Source of the DNA: Amblyomma americanum
Lineage: Eukaryota; Arthropoda; Arachnida; Ixodida; Ixodidae
Assembly: GCF_052857255.1 (NCBI RefSeq)
Contig: NW_027526645.1
Span: 1 to 64,000 of the forward strand
Direction of reading: 5' to 3'
Length of the DNA: 64,000 nucleotides
Positions within the stretch are counted from its first letter, which is position 1. Each line of letters opens with the position of its first letter. The position numbers and the translations under genes are program-made. Below, in pieces: positions 60,101 through 64,000 of the stretch. The notes under the pieces were generated by a model that saw only the letters and a program-made list of their open reading frames with translations, was not told where the DNA came from and searched no databases.

Positions 60101-60773
60101 AACTGGACATCACCGACTGTGATGTGAATTTCTTTTAGTGATATGTCGCATAATACAGGAACACAAAATGGTCTTGCTAGAACTATTAGTTCAAACTTCA
60201 AAGGCATAAAGTAGCATGTACTTATGGCTTAAGACAATAGTATTGAGTCTCGCAGTCATGAGAATCACAATGGAACACAATAAAATATAGTCAAATCCAG
60301 ATTTCATGCAATAATTGAAGTCAAATTTCCTAGTTCCAAGTTCCAGCTTTTCTCCGAGGTGCCAGCAGGCACAGCCCAACAGGACTGCCGGACCCTCTCA
60401 TGAGCATGGCAGGTGAGGGCAAAGAATGTTGCCGTAGTCGAGTGGCTCAACAGGCTAATTGCCCCTCCGAATCGAGAACAGCAGGCGAGTGCCAGGAAGA
60501 GACCATAGACGATGAACTAAGTAAATAGATGGAAAGCTAGAAACTGTTCATTCAGGCGTTTTGCGAACCGTTCTACAACTTTCTGACAGGAATTTTTTGC
60601 CTAACTTCGTTGCTTGCAAAGTTGGTTAATTAATCTAGACTATTTATGCAATTCATAATAAAAAAAAAAACAGCGCGACTTGCTCCATGTAATCGCCAGT
60701 GACATTCATTTGGTCGCGTCGTCTTAAGTGCCTCAGCATATTTCTAAACTCTGGCTAAAGTTAGCGAGGACAA

Positions 60774-60971
<198 letters not shown>

Positions 60972-61689
60972 AATAAATAAGCTTATCTGTAACCTAGAAG
61001 TAAGAATACGTTGCACCGACGCTAGGGACATGCTTCTTGCAGTGACGTGCTGCTCGCCAGCGTGTTGGCAGTGCACTGCTCTTAACTGCTTTGCGCCGAA
61101 GCCACTGCGAAAGGTGCTGCAAAGTAGAACATTCTTCCGGACTAGTTGGTTCATTTCAATAAAGGTAGAACTGCACGAATAGGACAGGACAGCAGACACA
61201 GAAACAAAAACAACACCACAGTCACAGGCTTACAACTGTCTCTATCCTGTCATGCTTATTTTTACATACGCCACAGTACGCTTTTATCCAATCATCATTG
61301 CCTTTATTTCGTAAATAGATGTTTTCCATCCGTGCATGTACACCTTCGCATTTCATTCTATATTTCTCCCACTCATCTTTACTCAAGTTGATGGCTAGTT
61401 TATACTTTTTGCTTTGACTTGAAGCTCCTAGCGACATGCTGTCTGAATGGCGCGTTGTTTAACCTGGCCTCCTGCAATGATGCAATTTTGTTTTGTGTTT
61501 GGTTACCCTGCCACAAAATGAAAAATCCCTGTGTACTACCGTTTATTAGTTCTTGTGCGAATGACAAAGGTGGTTGTGCGCTTTGGTTCCTAGCTTATAC
61601 AGAATATGCTTTCACCTGCTAATAAATAGCTGGAAGTATGCGTACGTGGCGTCACTTTTGTGTCTATGTCTCCTATCCTTAGAACAGAA

Positions 61690-63130
61690 AGTTGGGCTAG
61701 TTGGTGTGGATTCATACTTGACAGCGCAAACAAACGAGGACAAAAGCGAACGAGGAGACACAACACAAGCGCAGTTGTGTCTGTGTCTCCTCGTTCGCTT
61801 TTGTCCTCGTTTGTTTGCGCTGTCAAGTATGACTCCTATCCTTTCCTATTCGCGCAGTTTGACCTTTTACTGAAATGAACCATTTAGTCCCCAAGAAGTC
61901 TACTACTGCATATTTCTTTTACCCTGGGCTCTGCTTGGTGCATGCAAACATGCAAACCAAGCAAGGTGCTCCAATTTCGTGTGTGAACCTCATCGCTGTG
62001 GCCACCTGCCAGTCCCATGTTCTGGCATACTGCTTTAAAGGCAACCTAGTGCCCCCACAAGACCGAGTACTTTTCGGATCACTGGAACCAGCCAGGGGCC
62101 ACATCAGGAGAATATGCAAGGTGTGGAGATCAAAGTGCTGGAGACCTGTGCGAGGATCTAGTCCCACTAGCTGCAGGCTCCACTTCAACATGAGCTTGAT
62201 GCTTTCGTCGCTGCTATCCGGTTCGCGGAGTACAAGGGGCTGGCAGTAAATGCCTATGGCAGCTTGTGAGACAGGCCCTCCCACAAATGTCTCGTGGTGC
62301 CCCGTCTGCTAGCAAGGCCACTGTCCTTGAAGGTGTCGCACTACCTTAAGACGTACAGCGTATCCTAGAAAAAGGCCTGGAGTTCTCCTCGCATTCAAGC
62401 GCTCTCACCTTAATGCCTTGGTGCGACAAGTGATAGAACATGTTCTGGAAAAGGAGTGGGAATGAGCCATCGGCAATGGAGTGGACTGCCTATGGTGCTG
62501 GCGAAAAATCGTCCTATCAAAAAAGTAGTGAACTAGTACGTGAAATAAAATGGCCTCACCATCATCCAGTTGGACAAGGAGGGCGGATTTGTCATCTTAC
62601 ACATCAGTGCGTTCGACAAAAAAGCCACAGAAGCTATACTAAAGAACCTCAAGCGAACGAAATTCTTTCCAAAAGAAGCAAAAAAGACTAGCACTTAAGT
62701 TACTCAACAGCTTGAGCCTGGAAGCATTAGGCAAAAAAAGTTGAGAAAAATGAAACAAGTAATCTGCATGTATATCCTGGGAAAAACCCATAAACCAGAA
62801 TGTCTTCTACGAGCCAATGTTTCTGAAAAAGAAACCTGGCAAATAATAATTAGGGGCTACCTACAGTAGAACCGAAAAAAGATAGTTGGAAAAGACCCAT
62901 CTTTAGTTCGGAGCTCAAGTGAAGTAGTCAAGTGCTTGGAAGAAGGTCTTCCGACAGCCACAACTGGCGTTTCTAATTATATCCAAGACCTTTTCTATTC
63001 TGTACTACATAACGGCTTGTTCAATGCAATCTGCCAAAAGATACATGAAAATGGCAAAGTACGTTTTCAGAATAGCGAAATTTGCACCCGCACATAATTT
63101 GCTCATCCCCGGATTATAAAAAAAAAACTT
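61690..63130 (+). mobile_element. Decayed Penelope-like element with palindromic 5' terminus
   Basis: It opens ttgggctagttggt (61692) and a palindrome whose arms start catacttgacagcgcaaac (61713) and end at 61831. Reverse-transcriptase fragments then appear in shifted frames: NALVRQVIEHVLEKEWE near 62410-62465, FDKKATEAILKNLKRTKFFP near 62610, ILGKTHKPECLLRANVSEKE near 62775-62835 and YIQDLFYSVLHNG near 62985. These match PLE N-terminal RT motifs. It is dead by many frameshifts and stops. Confidence 0.7.
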
Positions 63131-63139
63131 TTACTTTTA

Positions 63140-64000
63140 CAGTTCTGAGTTAGTGCCTACATTCAGTTGATGGACCCATATAACCAACTAACCGGTCTAA
63201 ACAGGTGATGAGAAAGAAGAAACTCTGCTCAGATGGCTTGCAGGTGGCGTCTCCTGGCCTGCAGAAGAGAATATGCTAGCGGAGCAATACTTCAAATCAG
63301 GCACATATTCAGGAAATTACTTTGGACCCTCTTCGAAAAAAATTCCTGGCTACGTGCATGCCTTAAATCGCACAACTGCGTTGTTTATCCAACAATACCA
63401 CCATAGTATCACGCCCGTGGCTTCCGTACCTAACTGATTTTCAGCTTTCAGTCAGTGTAACTACTACTTAACAGCCAGCTAGCTATGCCTTGCATGCCGA
63501 GGATATTGACCATTTTCGGTTAAAACTGAATTTAGAAAACTTAATTTGTCGTACGTTTATTTTTTCGTTTGAACTGAAAAGTCCAGCCTCTAAGTATAAG
63601 CTACCCCTGAGTAATCCTTCTACCTTGCATATGAGTAACTAGTTGGGCATGTTGTGCTGACACCATTCTCAAAATATGTGCGTTCCATTCCCCATGCCCT
63701 ACCCTCACTGAAACAATGAATGCTTAATTAATTAGATGAATGGAGTGCCTCGAGAACAAATGCAAAAAAAAAAGCTTTTTCACCTGTAGCTACAAATATT
63801 CGCATTATACTATTAACTAATTGTGGGCCCATATACGACACTAAAGCATGCTGTTCATACTGCAAGCAGGAAACTGTGGCTACTATTCCTATGCACAGCT
63901 AGGAAAAGGAGGCCAAGAAGTTATCATTGCATAAAATTAAGTCACAGAAAAAATGCAGATTTGCAACAAAAGTGCACACCACCACAAAAAAGAAAAGGAA
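63140..64000. other. No recognised gene
   Basis: AT-rich sequence without supported features. Confidence 0.4.

Overview
The window reads as nuclear DNA of a hard tick (Ixodida, probably a metastriate genus). The reasons are eukaryotic spliced genes, a dense load of CR1/L2-like, RTE-like and I-clade-like LINEs, Penelope-like elements (PLEs) and mariner/Tigger-type relics, and above all many copies of a tRNA-headed SINE with an (ATT)n tail resembling the Ruka SINE described from ixodid ticks. The family assignments come from reading motifs and remembered family features; no search was run.

Four host genes are supported. (1) Positions 1-168 hold the last codons of an unrecognised plus-strand gene, followed by a 3'UTR with AATAAA at 1023. 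(2) Positions 25803-26204 encode a small PNRC-family protein with a GC-rich upstream region and a roughly 1.5 kb 3' region ending near AATAAA at 27695. (3) Positions 33984-38798 encode WDR19/IFT144, the ciliary IFT-A subunit, in only two exons: 3.8 kb and 327 bp, separated by a 675 bp GT-AG intron. (4) Positions 45702-42500 (minus) hold the last four exons of a CCDC186-like Golgi/dense-core-vesicle coiled-coil protein. Genes 3 and 4 converge, with their 3' ends meeting around 39.1-39.3 kb.

Layout. 1.7-7.9 kb: SINEs, some in fold-back pairs, and a TA-flanked inverted-repeat transposon. 10.7-14.5 kb: a decayed CR1/L2-like LINE cut by a younger PLE with a 13 bp target-site duplication. 5.1-15.2 kb is bracketed by inverted copies of one composite repeat. 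18.9-22.6 kb: a PLE terminal palindrome, a 748 bp-arm head-to-head PLE inverted repeat, and an RTE 3' end. 25-27.7 kb: the PNRC locus. 27.8-33.7 kb: SINEs, an AT microsatellite, a hairpin transposon with a SINE inside it, and LINE pieces. 34-39 kb: WDR19. 39.3-45.7 kb: CCDC186 3'UTR, exons and introns. 46-53.8 kb: nested RTE, CR1, mariner and Tigger-like remains. 57.7-60.1 kb: a minus-strand CR1-type relic. 60.78-60.97 kb: an (AT)n(GT)n tract. 61.7-63.1 kb: a decayed PLE.

No bacterial-type operon, CRISPR array or convincing new multi-gene system was found. The unusual items are structural: near-intronless WDR19, repeated fold-back configurations of SINEs and PLEs, nested insertions datable by their duplications, and a degenerate 2A-like motif at a LINE ORF1 start.
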